DNA from: Oscillospiraceae bacterium
GTDB taxonomy: Bacteria; Bacillota_A; Clostridia; Oscillospirales; CAG-272
Length of the DNA stretch: 64,000 nt
Reading direction: 5' to 3'
NCBI GenBank assembly: GCA_015063335.1
Contig: SVUH01000003.1
Span: 15,763 to 79,762 of the forward strand
Shown here one piece after another: positions 1 to 8,624 of this stretch (position 1 is its first letter; each line of letters begins with the position of its first letter). A program made the translations under genes and the position numbers. Below the pieces are notes generated by a model that worked only from the letters and a program-made list of their open reading frames with translations, made no database searches and had not been told where the DNA came from.

Positions 1-477
1 GCGGCAGCTGCGGCAGGCGCATCCGTGGTGCACGTTGACGCATCAAAGGGAATGGTGGCGCAGGCAAAGCTCAATGCAAAAATTTCAGGACTTGAGGACG
101 CGCCTATCCGCTACATCGTTGACGACTGCAAGAAATTTGTTGAAAGAGAAATAAGACGCGGAAATAAGTATGACGCTATAATCATGGACCCTCCGTCTTA
201 CGGCAGAGGCCCTTCGGGCGAAATATGGAAAATAGAGGACAGCGTACACGAGCTTGTTACACTCACGTCGAAAATTCTTTCGGACGAGCCCCTGTTCTTT
301 TTGATAAATTCATATACGACAGGTCTCTCGCCTGCAGCTATGCAGTATATTATGGGCCTTACCGTTGCGGCAAAGCACGGAGGCGTTATTGAATCGGGAG
401 AGCTTGGCTTGCCCGTAACCGCAACCGGACTGTGTGTTCCGTGCGGAGCCAGCGCAAGGTGGTTTGCGAAGAAATAA
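1..477 (+). CDS. Class I SAM-dependent methyltransferase (5' truncated)
   Basis: The reading frame is open from base 1, so the N-terminal part, including the glycine-rich SAM loop, lies outside the window. What remains has an acidic motif after the second strand (HVDASKGMV) and a motif IV of the form DPPSYGRG, typical of the COG1092/RlmI-RlmK-like class that methylates rRNA bases. The substrate cannot be told from this fragment. It ends 20 bases before ecfA1, in the same direction, so it may share that transcript. The family call is firm; the exact target is not. Confidence 0.75.
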   Translation, partial: AAAAAGASVVHVDASKGMVAQAKLNAKISGLEDAPIRYIVDDCKKFVEREIRRGNKYDAIIMDPPSYGRGPSGEIWKIEDSVHELVTLTSKILSDEPLFFLINSYTTGLSPAAMQYIMGLTVAAKHGGVIESGELGLPVTATGLCVPCGASARWFAKK

Positions 478-497
478 AAATCAAAAGAGGATAATAA

Positions 498-1373
498 ATG
501 AATCCATTTATAAGGGTAAAGGATCTTACCTACTGTTATGAGGACAACGACAACGCTTCGGCACAGCCAACTCTAAAAAATCTCGATCTTGAGATCAACG
601 AGGGAGAGTTCGTTGCGGTTCTCGGTCATAACGGCTCGGGAAAATCAACGTTTGCAAAGCTTCTCAATATGATTCTCGTTCCGAGTTCGGGAGAGATATA
701 CATCGACGGTAAAAACGTAGGCAACCCCGATATGTCCGACAGTGATATTCTTGAGCTGAGAAAAAATGTAGGCATGGTTTTTCAAAATCCGGATAACCAG
801 CTCGTAGCTACAATAGTTGAGGACGACGTTGCTTTCGGTCCTGAAAATTTAGGTGTTCCGACAGAGGAAATACGTCAGCGCGTTGACAATGCGCTGAGAG
901 ACGTTGGTATGCTTGAATACGCACACCATGAGCCGCACAGACTCTCGGGTGGACAAAAGCAAAGAGTTGCTATTGCAGGAGTAATTGCAATGATGCCCAA
1001 GTGCATTATTTTCGACGAATCGACCGCCATGCTTGACCCAATGGGGCGCAAGGAGGTAATGAATACGATCATTCGTCTCAACAAAGAAAAGAACATTACC
1101 GTTATTATGATAACGCATTACATGGAAGAAGCCGCTATGGCAGACAGAATAGTCGTTATCAATGACGGAAGTCTTGTAATGGACGGAACGCCTGCCGAGG
1201 TTTTCGAGCGCTACGACGTTCTTAAATCTTGCGGACTTAACGTTCCGCAGTGTACCGAGCTTGTACACCGTCTGCGTAATGAAGGCTTCTGTATCGAAGG
1301 AAATTGCGTTACAGTAGAGCAGTGTACCGACGCATTGCTGGCATTCTTGACAAAGGAAGAGAAAAATGTCTAA
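498..1373 (+). CDS. ecfA1: ECF transporter ATPase EcfA1
   Basis: One of the two ATPases of the energy-coupling-factor module that powers vitamin and micronutrient uptake together with EcfT and interchangeable S components. The 291-residue protein has Walker A GHNGSGKST (about residue 43), the ABC signature LSGGQKQRV, and Walker B ending in FDEST rather than the usual DEPT, which is characteristic of EcfA1. The start follows an AGAGGA site. The stop overlaps the next gene by 8 bases, which implies translational coupling in ecfA1-ecfA2-ecfT. No S component lies in this window, as expected for a shared (group II) ECF module. Confidence 0.95.
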   Translation: MNPFIRVKDLTYCYEDNDNASAQPTLKNLDLEINEGEFVAVLGHNGSGKSTFAKLLNMILVPSSGEIYIDGKNVGNPDMSDSDILELRKNVGMVFQNPDNQLVATIVEDDVAFGPENLGVPTEEIRQRVDNALRDVGMLEYAHHEPHRLSGGQKQRVAIAGVIAMMPKCIIFDESTAMLDPMGRKEVMNTIIRLNKEKNITVIMITHYMEEAAMADRIVVINDGSLVMDGTPAEVFERYDVLKSCGLNVPQCTELVHRLRNEGFCIEGNCVTVEQCTDALLAFLTKEEKNV

Positions 1374-2226
1374 AATTACACTTGAAAACATAAGCTTTTA
1401 TCACGCTAAGGGAACTCCTTATGAGATAAAGGCGCTGAAAAATATCAACGTCAGTATCCCCGAGGGCTGTATAACAGGTCTTATCGGACACACGGGCTCT
1501 GGAAAATCAACGCTGGTGCAGATGTTCAACGGACTTCTTACACCACATGAGGGGCGAGTTCTTATCGACGGTAACGATATTTGGAGCGATAAAAAGAAAA
1601 TACGAGACGTAAGATTCAAGGTCGGTCTCGTAATGCAGTATCCGGAGTATCAGCTTTTTGAAGAGACTGTATACAGAGACATAGCGTTTGGACCTACAAA
1701 TATGGGACTTAATGAAAATGAGGTCAGGGACAGGGTTCTTGAGGCTGCCGAGTTCGTAGGACTTGAGTCTGCACTTCTCGAAAAATCTCCATTTGATCTT
1801 TCGGGAGGTCAAAAAAGAAGAGCCGCTATTGCCGGGATAATTGCCATGCGCCCCGAGGTCCTCGTCTTGGACGAGCCCGCCGCAGGGCTTGATCCAAGAG
1901 GACGCGACGCAATATTTGCAAATATCGCCGACTATCAGAAGAAAAGCGGAAGCACCGTAGTCATCGTCAGCCACAGCATGGAGGATATGGCAAAGCTTTG
2001 CGATCACCTCATAGTTATGTCCGACGGAGAAATACTTATGTCCGGAGACAGAGGTGCGGTTTTCGCAAAGGCTGATATGCTGACAAGCGTGGGACTTGAC
2101 GTGCCGCAGATCACTCGTCTTATGAATAATTTAAGAGCCCGCGGCGTTGACGTGGATGGCGGACTTTATACGATAGACATAGCAGTAGAATTTTTTAAAA
2201 AATATATAAGGGAAAACGGTAACTAA
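1366..2226 (+). CDS. ecfA2: ECF transporter ATPase EcfA2
   Basis: Second ATPase of the ECF module, 286 residues, forming a heterodimer with EcfA1 on the cytoplasmic face of EcfT. It has Walker A GHTGSGKST, signature LSGGQKRRAAIAG, and Walker B VLVLDEPAAGLDP, so unlike EcfA1 it keeps the standard DEP. The C-terminal extension with DVPQITRL matches the EcfA family and parallels NVPQCTEL in EcfA1. It overlaps the end of ecfA1 by 8 bases and ends 3 bases before ecfT, a very tight operon. Confidence 0.95.
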   Translation: MSKITLENISFYHAKGTPYEIKALKNINVSIPEGCITGLIGHTGSGKSTLVQMFNGLLTPHEGRVLIDGNDIWSDKKKIRDVRFKVGLVMQYPEYQLFEETVYRDIAFGPTNMGLNENEVRDRVLEAAEFVGLESALLEKSPFDLSGGQKRRAAIAGIIAMRPEVLVLDEPAAGLDPRGRDAIFANIADYQKKSGSTVVIVSHSMEDMAKLCDHLIVMSDGEILMSGDRGAVFAKADMLTSVGLDVPQITRLMNNLRARGVDVDGGLYTIDIAVEFFKKYIRENGN

Positions 2227-2229
2227 AAA

Positions 2230-3048
2230 ATGAAAGGTATTGCTCTTGGGCAGTATTATCCCGCTGACTCCTTTTTACACAAAGCAGATCCGAGAATTAA
2301 AATAATTCTCGCCGTGCTTTTTATCGTTTGTTCATTTTTGTGTAAAAACGTATTCAGCTTTGCGCTTTTGGCGCTTGGATCGATCGTATTGATAACGATC
2401 GGCAAAATCCCTCTGAAAATTGTATTCAGAGGCCTGCGCCCTATTTTAATAGTTTTAATAATAACCTCAACGTTCAATATCCTTTGGACGTCAGGAGAAA
2501 AGGCCTTGTTTAGCTGGTGGATCTTTGATGTTTATATCGAGGGCATATATGCCGCCATATTTATGGTTGTAAGGATTGCCTCGTTGGTTATAGGCACGTC
2601 AATGTTCTTGACCTATACCACAACTCCGATCGATCTTACAGATGCGATAGAGGATCTTTTGTCGCCGCTAAAAAAGCTTCACGTGCCTGTTCACGAGTTT
2701 GCGATGATGATGACGATCGCATTGAGATTTATTCCGACGCTCGTCGAGGAAACAGACAAGATCATGACAGCGCAAAAAGCAAGAGGCGTCGATTTTTCGA
2801 ACGGCAGTCTTATTAAACGCGCTAAGGCACTCATACCGATACTTATTCCGTTATTTGTTTCGGCATTCAACCGCGCGTCGGATCTTGCAACCGCCATGGA
2901 ATGCAGGTGTTATCATGGTGGCGAGGGCAGAACCCGTATGAAGGTAAGACATCTTAGATTTTTGGATCTCGTGCCGCTTATAATTATGATCATTTTTGCG
3001 GCAGCGATCGTATTTTTAAATATCCGCGGTTGGATATATACTATGTGA
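2230..3048 (+). CDS. ecfT: ECF transporter transmembrane subunit EcfT
   Basis: Membrane scaffold of the ECF transporter, 272 residues with about five hydrophobic segments. The two cytoplasmic coupling helices that contact the ATPases are visible: the first carries the ARG signature (AQKARGVDF), the second reads AMECRCYHGGEGRTRMK, a variant where the second ARG is replaced by CRC, a form I associate with clostridial EcfT. It begins 3 bases after ecfA2 and is followed by truA, whose ribosome binding site starts just after the ecfT stop. S components would be encoded elsewhere. Confidence 0.93.
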   Translation: MKGIALGQYYPADSFLHKADPRIKIILAVLFIVCSFLCKNVFSFALLALGSIVLITIGKIPLKIVFRGLRPILIVLIITSTFNILWTSGEKALFSWWIFDVYIEGIYAAIFMVVRIASLVIGTSMFLTYTTTPIDLTDAIEDLLSPLKKLHVPVHEFAMMMTIALRFIPTLVEETDKIMTAQKARGVDFSNGSLIKRAKALIPILIPLFVSAFNRASDLATAMECRCYHGGEGRTRMKVRHLRFLDLVPLIIMIIFAAAIVFLNIRGWIYTM

Positions 3049-3068
3049 GAGACAAGGAGAAAGGTAAT

Positions 3069-3827
3069 ATGAAAATATTGCTCGATATTTCTTTTCTTGG
3101 AACAGCATATTGCGGATATCAGGTTCAACCCAATGCTCCCACCGTCCAGGGCGAGCTTACCCGAGCTGCAAAAGAGCTGTTTGGCTTTGACTGCGATATA
3201 GTCGGATGTAGTCGCACGGATAGCGGAGTGCACGCAAACCATTTCTTTGCGGCAATAAACAAAAAGGAAAGCGAGGGAATAGATACCTCTATCCCATTAG
3301 AAAAAATCCCGAGTGCTTTTGATTTTTATTTACCCTCGGACATTACCGTTAATTCGGCAGTGTTGGTTGAAAACAGCTTTCATCCGAGATACGACGTAAA
3401 GCATAAGGAATATATATACAAGATCTGGAACGGCAGAGGCAGAAATCCGTTTTTGCAGGGGAGAAGCTGGCACTATCCCCGAAAGATCGACGATGACGCT
3501 TTAAATAGCATGAATATCGCCGCACAGGGCTTCGTAGGAACTTACGATTTTTTAGCTTACATGGCTGCAAATTCAAGCGTAAAAAGCACTGTGAGAACAG
3601 TATATTCGGCATCAGTAGAGCGAGACGGAGACCTCATTACGTTCCGTATATGCGGCGACGGATTTCTTTATAACATGGTTCGCATCATGACGGGAACCTT
3701 GATCTATGTTTGTGAGGGCAAGATAAGCCCCGAGGATATTATAAACATTACGAATTCAAAGGAGCGCAGCCGTGCAGGTATAACTGCCCCCGCCGAGGGT
3801 CTTTACCTAAATAATGTGACCTATTGA
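3069..3827 (+). CDS. truA: tRNA pseudouridine(38-40) synthase TruA
   Basis: Converts uridines 38-40 in the anticodon stem-loop of tRNAs to pseudouridine. The 252-residue protein begins MKILLDISFLGTAYCGYQ and contains the catalytic aspartate in SRTDSGVHA and the GDGFLYNMVR motif of the second half. An upstream in-frame ATG at 3030 overlaps ecfT, but the ATG at 3069 has AAGGAG 10 bases upstream and gives the family-typical N terminus, so it is preferred. ecfA-ecfT-truA is a common Firmicutes arrangement, often continuing from ribosomal protein operons. Confidence 0.95.
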   Translation: MKILLDISFLGTAYCGYQVQPNAPTVQGELTRAAKELFGFDCDIVGCSRTDSGVHANHFFAAINKKESEGIDTSIPLEKIPSAFDFYLPSDITVNSAVLVENSFHPRYDVKHKEYIYKIWNGRGRNPFLQGRSWHYPRKIDDDALNSMNIAAQGFVGTYDFLAYMAANSSVKSTVRTVYSASVERDGDLITFRICGDGFLYNMVRIMTGTLIYVCEGKISPEDIINITNSKERSRAGITAPAEGLYLNNVTY

Positions 3828-3859
3828 TCTTTAATTTTTACGAAAGGAGTCGAAACGCA

Positions 3860-5161
3860 GTGTTCGGTAAAAACAATAACAACGCACAAAACGAAAACAA
3901 AGAAACGAGCGCTAATAAAAAGTTCGGCTTCCTTAGTAAGCTTAGTAAGCTTGGAAATTATTTCAATCCCGAGCCTCAAAAGGAGCGAGTTCTTAGACAC
4001 GAGGATTTTAATGCGGCGGGCGACGTTTTTTACGCATCGGTTTCTGCGGGATATAAGATATCCCAAAGAATTATAGTAATTATTCTCGTTATATTCTTGC
4101 TGTTTTCGCTGATAACAAATTTCAGTCAGATAACGTATGATAATTTCTTTTATCTACTCAAGGATTTTGCCGCTGCGGCTGACGTGGAATCCACAAATTA
4201 CGACACCCTCTCATACACGTCGGATCCGAGAAACTTTTTTGCGCTTTACCGCGGCGGACTGACGGTTGCAAATCCGTCAAGAATATCTGCATATACGGCT
4301 ACGGGACGGCAGACAATAAATGCTTCGGTACAGTTTTCCTCACCCATTGTTGAAAGCTCGGATAAATATTTCGTAATATATGATATTTCAGGTACGACAT
4401 TTGCAGTCTATAATTCCTTTGCGAGAATTTATAAAGAGGATCTGGAATATCCTGTTACGGGCGCGTGCTTCGCAAAAAACGGCAATCTTGCCGTAATGAC
4501 TCGCGATATTGACCATAAATCTGTCGTACACGTTTATAACGATAATTTTAAGAGGCTGTTTACCGTGCCTTCCTCATCTGAGTATGCGTTTGATGTAGCT
4601 ATGGACAGCGATGCTGACAGAATTGCAATTACGTATTGGGGAATAGGAAACGGTACGGGAAGAATAACCGTTGATGTTTATGATTTATCCGGTAAAGAGG
4701 TTTCAAATATAATTATTGATGGCGAATACGTGCTCTCGACGGGATTTATATCGGAAAGTGTATTTTCAGTTGTAACCGACCGCGCAGTTCATTTGTACGA
4801 TAAAAATTTTGACGAATTAGACGATTATTACAGCTATGGCGGCGGTACGGTTACGGGATATGAGGTAAATGAGCACGGTGTTGCCGTGGCATATACGTCG
4901 AATTCGAGAAATACCGCCATTGTATTTGACAAATCCGGGAATTTGGTATATAATGAAAATATTGACAACAATATAAAAGATATTGATCTTTTTGATGAGT
5001 TTGTATTTTTCAGAACAGACGCGGGAGTCATGAGAGTTAACATATCAAGCTTCGAGGAAGAATTACTCACATCAGGGCAAGGTGAGATGCTCATATACAG
5101 TTCCGACACAGCACTGATCTGCGGAGATTCAAAGGCTGAATATTTAGTATTCGGAGAATAA
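3860..5161 (+). CDS. DUF5711-like membrane-anchored beta-propeller protein
   Basis: A 433-residue protein of unknown function. The GTG start at 3860 has AAAGGAG 10 bases upstream; a TTG further up overlaps the truA stop and has no such site. Residues 1-65 are cytoplasmic and rich in Asn, Lys and Ser. One transmembrane segment spans about 70-87. The rest is predicted outside the cell, with recurring short beta strands of the type D-L-S-G-K-E, Y-D-K-N-F and F-D-K-S-G-N, typical of PQQ/WD-like propellers. I recognise it as resembling the DUF5711 family. It may share a transcript with the next gene, 30 bases downstream. Confidence 0.7.
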   Translation: MFGKNNNNAQNENKETSANKKFGFLSKLSKLGNYFNPEPQKERVLRHEDFNAAGDVFYASVSAGYKISQRIIVIILVIFLLFSLITNFSQITYDNFFYLLKDFAAAADVESTNYDTLSYTSDPRNFFALYRGGLTVANPSRISAYTATGRQTINASVQFSSPIVESSDKYFVIYDISGTTFAVYNSFARIYKEDLEYPVTGACFAKNGNLAVMTRDIDHKSVVHVYNDNFKRLFTVPSSSEYAFDVAMDSDADRIAITYWGIGNGTGRITVDVYDLSGKEVSNIIIDGEYVLSTGFISESVFSVVTDRAVHLYDKNFDELDDYYSYGGGTVTGYEVNEHGVAVAYTSNSRNTAIVFDKSGNLVYNENIDNNIKDIDLFDEFVFFRTDAGVMRVNISSFEEELLTSGQGEMLIYSSDTALICGDSKAEYLVFGE

Positions 5162-5191
5162 AGTTAATGTAAAAGTAAAGGAGGTAACAAA

Positions 5192-5662
5192 ATGACTTAT
5201 AGTAAAAGAAGATATCGACAGCATATAAAAATGATGTTGCTCGTATTCTCGTTGATGCTTGCGCTGTTGCACGGTCTTGATTTCAGCTCCTTGTTGCTTC
5301 CTGAGCTTATCGATATTGGTACGGAAATTTTAAGTATAAGCTTTTCTGAAAAAATTTACAGTTCTTTGGTCGCCATTTTGGGGACAATTATATTACTAAT
5401 ATCGTTTTATGCACTGTTAAAGCGCGCATTTAAAATAATAGACGGAAAATCAGATAGCAAAGTAAAAAAGGCAATTGCTCAAAGAATATATACATCCCTT
5501 GACGGCTTTTTTGAAAAGTTTACCGTTATACAGGTCTGCTGTAAAGCAGTTCGCATTATAAGGAAGTATATAAGTACCTCCAATTTCAAATTCATATTAG
5601 ATAAACAGTTAAAAATCACAAGTCCTTTGCTTACCTTTAGATTTTCAAGAATTTTAATTTGA
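5192..5662 (+). CDS. Small two-helix membrane protein, unknown
   Basis: A 156-residue protein that I do not recognise. The start ATG has a strong AAAGGAGGT site 8 bases upstream, so it is very likely translated. Hydrophobic segments lie at about residues 12-35 and 58-80, followed by a basic region rich in Lys and Arg, with two adjacent cysteines near residue 113. The composition suggests a membrane protein with a cytoplasmic C-terminal tail. It lies between the propeller protein and pgsA in one direction. The 48-base gap to pgsA is AT-rich without an obvious terminator. Confidence 0.55.
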   Translation: MTYSKRRYRQHIKMMLLVFSLMLALLHGLDFSSLLLPELIDIGTEILSISFSEKIYSSLVAILGTIILLISFYALLKRAFKIIDGKSDSKVKKAIAQRIYTSLDGFFEKFTVIQVCCKAVRIIRKYISTSNFKFILDKQLKITSPLLTFRFSRILI

Positions 5663-5710
5663 TCAAAGTTGTGCTTTGATAAAATTAACAAATTAAATTA
5701 GAGGTAAAAA

Positions 5711-6295
5711 ATGAAGTTAAAAAATATACCCAATATTCTGTCTTTTATCAGAATACTGTTGGTTTTTGTATTTGTAATAATTCTTTTCGCGTTCAATAAT
5801 CTTCTTTTAGCTTTGCTTGTTTTTTTGATCGCAGGGCTTACTGACGTAATAGACGGATATCTCGCAAGAAAAAACAACTGGATAACTAATCTCGGTAAAA
5901 TTCTCGATCCTGTTGCCGACAAGCTTATGCAATGCACAGTGCTTGTAAGCCTTTGGATCAAGCAAATAGTTCCATGGTGGTTTGTAGTACCATTCTTCAT
6001 AAAGGAGATACTCACCCTGATTCTCGGCGCTGTCGTGATCAGGCGCAGAAGCGTAAACGTAGTAAGCAGATGGTACGGAAAATGTGCCGTTTGTTCATTC
6101 TATGCAACGATAGCGGTAGCCGTTATTTTCAATGATTTTCTCATAAAGCATCCGCTTGTTTATATTTTGATATTCCTTCCCGCAATTGGTTTTGCAGTAG
6201 GCGCAATGATAGCCTATATAAAGCACTACGCATATCTTAAAAAGGAAGACATAAACAAAAGCGGTATAATAGATAATATCCGAAAGGGACAGTAA
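5711..6295 (+). CDS. pgsA: CDP-diacylglycerol-glycerol-3-phosphate 3-phosphatidyltransferase
   Basis: Makes phosphatidylglycerol phosphate from CDP-diacylglycerol and glycerol-3-phosphate in the membrane, the committed step to phosphatidylglycerol and cardiolipin. The 194-residue protein has the full CDP-alcohol phosphotransferase motif D-x2-D-G-x2-A-R-x8-G-x3-D-x3-D at about residues 40-66 (DVIDGYLAR, then GKILDPVAD) and several hydrophobic helices. The start has an AGAGGT site. It lies 29 bases upstream of the clp gene in the same direction. Confidence 0.9.
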   Translation: MKLKNIPNILSFIRILLVFVFVIILFAFNNLLLALLVFLIAGLTDVIDGYLARKNNWITNLGKILDPVADKLMQCTVLVSLWIKQIVPWWFVVPFFIKEILTLILGAVVIRRRSVNVVSRWYGKCAVCSFYATIAVAVIFNDFLIKHPLVYILIFLPAIGFAVGAMIAYIKHYAYLKKEDINKSGIIDNIRKGQ

Positions 6296-6324
6296 CGCAA
6301 CAGCGTGCTGATTTGTAATTAACA

Positions 6325-8622
6325 ATGGTAATGTGTTCAAGATGCCACAAGAGAGTGGCGGTGGTTTTTGTAACCAAACTGGAAAACGGAAATAAAGTAA
6401 ATGAGGGCCTTTGTCTGAGATGCGCCAAGGAGCTTGGCTTGCCCGTAGATAACATGCTCGGAAACGTCATGAATCAGTACGGCATTTCTGCTGACGACCT
6501 TGAATCCATGGAGGATAGCCTCAACAGCATGATGCCTGCACCGTCCGACAATGACGATGTCGAGGAGGGCGGCGCACCTGCAATTGATCTGCCTAAGCTG
6601 TTTGAAGATGCAGGACTTCCCACAAAATCCCCCGACGCTCAAGGTCGCGCAAAAAAGAAAGGCGACGACACCTCAAAGCAAAAGAAATATAAATTCCTTG
6701 ATACCTATTGCCGTAACCTCACAAAGCGTGCGGCAGACGGCAAGCTCGACAGAATAATAGGCAGAGACAGAGAGCTTGACAGAGTAATACAGATCCTTTG
6801 CAGAAGACAGAAAAATAATCCCTGTCTTATAGGCGAGCCCGGTGTCGGAAAAACCGCTATTGCGGAAGCGCTTGCTCAAAGAATAGCCGACGGAAACGTT
6901 CCGTATAAGCTCAAGGGTAAGCAAATATATCTTGTTGACCTTACCGCGCTTGTTGCGGGAACACAGTTCAGAGGTCAGTTTGAGTCAAGAATTCTCGGAC
7001 TTCTTTCCGAGGTCAAGGCTGCGGGCAATGTTATTTTGGTTATCGACGAGGTTCATAACATTGTAGGTACGGGAGATGCTGAGGGTAGCGTTAATGCCGC
7101 AAATATTCTTAAGCCTGCGCTCTCGCGCGGCGAGGTACGTATTATTGGTGCAACTACGCTCAATGAGTATCGCAAGTATATAGAAAAGGATACCGCCCTT
7201 GAAAGAAGATTTCAGCCCGTTACGGTAAATGAGCCATCAATTGACGAAACGATTGAAATGCTTGAGGAGATCAAGCATTATTACGAGGATTTCCATTCTA
7301 TAAAAATACCCGACGGAGTGGTTCGCCGCGCGGTGATAATGTCAGAAAGATATATAATGGACCGCTATCTGCCCGATAAAGCTATCGACCTGCTTGACGA
7401 GGCGGCATCAAAGCTGTCTCTTACAAGTTCAGTATTGAACGAGGCACAGGAGATCCGAGAGAAGCTGCTGACTCTTAAAGAGCAACGTGAAAATCTTGAA
7501 GCGCAAACACCTGCTGACGAAAACGCAGCTCGCCGTTGCTACGAGGAAATTGCAGAGATCAAGGCGCAAGAAATACAGCTTTCCACAAAGCTTCGCGAAA
7601 TTGAGCCCTCATGCGAGAACGTAGTTCTTTCCGAGCAGGACATTGCAAACGTAATTGAGCTTTGGACGGGTATTCCCGCAGTAGACATATCAAAGAATGA
7701 ATTTGAGCAAATAGATAATCTCGAAAACAGACTTAAAAGCAGAATTATTGGTCAGGATAATGCCGTTGAAGCTGTCGCAAGAGCGATCAAGCGCAACCGC
7801 GCGGGAATATCCTATAAGAGAAAGCCCGTTTCCTTTATTTTTGCAGGCCCTACGGGTGTTGGAAAGACCGAGCTTGTTAAAACGCTTGCTACCGACCTTT
7901 TCCATTCCCCCGAGACCCTGATACGACTTGATATGTCGGAATTTATGGAAAAGCACTCTGTATCAAGAATTATCGGAGCGCCTCCCGGATACGTCGGATA
8001 TGACGAAGCAGGACAGCTTACAGAAAAAATACGCCGCCGTCCCTATTCCGTGGTGCTTTTTGATGAAATTGAAAAAGCACACCCCGACGTATTAAATATT
8101 CTTCTTCAGATTTTGGATGACGGAAGAATCACGGACGCAAGAGGTAAAACCGTTAACTTTGAAAATACAGTCATCGTTATGACAACCAATGCAGGCTCCG
8201 ACAGCACGGCTTCCACCGTGGGCTTCTTCAGTTCTGAGGAAAACGGAAGAAACGATAAAACAATGAAGGCGTTGTCCGCATTTTTGCGCCCTGAATTTAT
8301 AAACAGAGTGGATGAAATTATCACCTTTAATTCACTTACCGTAGATAACTTCAAGAAGATAGCCGTAATAATGCTTGATGAGCTAAAAACTGTTCTCGAA
8401 GAAAAGGGAATACGATTTACGTATTCCGACAGAGCAGTAGCATTCATTGCGCAAAAGTCGTTTTCGCAGAAGTACGGTGCAAGAAATATGCGCAGATTTA
8501 TTTGTACGAACGTTGAAGACCAGCTTGCCGAAAAAATTATTTCCGATTACGAAAGAAAAATTTGCGGAGTTTCCTTAAAATATTCTACTAAGGAAGATAA
8601 ATTAGTAATAGAGAGTATTTGA
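6325..8622 (+). CDS. clpE: ClpE-type AAA+ unfoldase with N-terminal zinc finger
   Basis: Hsp100/Clp ATPase that unfolds substrates for ClpP. The 765-residue protein starts with a four-cysteine zinc finger (Cys4, Cys7, Cys30, Cys33), as in ClpE, instead of the double Clp_N domain of ClpC. AAA domain 1 has Walker A GEPGVGKT at 170-177 and Walker B VIDE at 239-242; a short coiled middle domain lies at about 370-430; AAA domain 2 has Walker A GPTGVGKT at 508-515 and Walker B LFDE. A VGF tripeptide at 632-634 sits where ClpC/ClpE dock onto ClpP. The linker 65-125 is acidic and low complexity. No clear Shine-Dalgarno precedes either ATG (6325 or 6331). The stop lies 2 bases before the next gene. 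Confidence 0.9.
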   Translation: MVMCSRCHKRVAVVFVTKLENGNKVNEGLCLRCAKELGLPVDNMLGNVMNQYGISADDLESMEDSLNSMMPAPSDNDDVEEGGAPAIDLPKLFEDAGLPTKSPDAQGRAKKKGDDTSKQKKYKFLDTYCRNLTKRAADGKLDRIIGRDRELDRVIQILCRRQKNNPCLIGEPGVGKTAIAEALAQRIADGNVPYKLKGKQIYLVDLTALVAGTQFRGQFESRILGLLSEVKAAGNVILVIDEVHNIVGTGDAEGSVNAANILKPALSRGEVRIIGATTLNEYRKYIEKDTALERRFQPVTVNEPSIDETIEMLEEIKHYYEDFHSIKIPDGVVRRAVIMSERYIMDRYLPDKAIDLLDEAASKLSLTSSVLNEAQEIREKLLTLKEQRENLEAQTPADENAARRCYEEIAEIKAQEIQLSTKLREIEPSCENVVLSEQDIANVIELWTGIPAVDISKNEFEQIDNLENRLKSRIIGQDNAVEAVARAIKRNRAGISYKRKPVSFIFAGPTGVGKTELVKTLATDLFHSPETLIRLDMSEFMEKHSVSRIIGAPPGYVGYDEAGQLTEKIRRRPYSVVLFDEIEKAHPDVLNILLQILDDGRITDARGKTVNFENTVIVMTTNAGSDSTASTVGFFSSEENGRNDKTMKALSAFLRPEFINRVDEIITFNSLTVDNFKKIAVIMLDELKTVLEEKGIRFTYSDRAVAFIAQKSFSQKYGARNMRRFICTNVEDQLAEKIISDYERKICGVSLKYSTKEDKLVIESI

Positions 8623-8624
8623 CA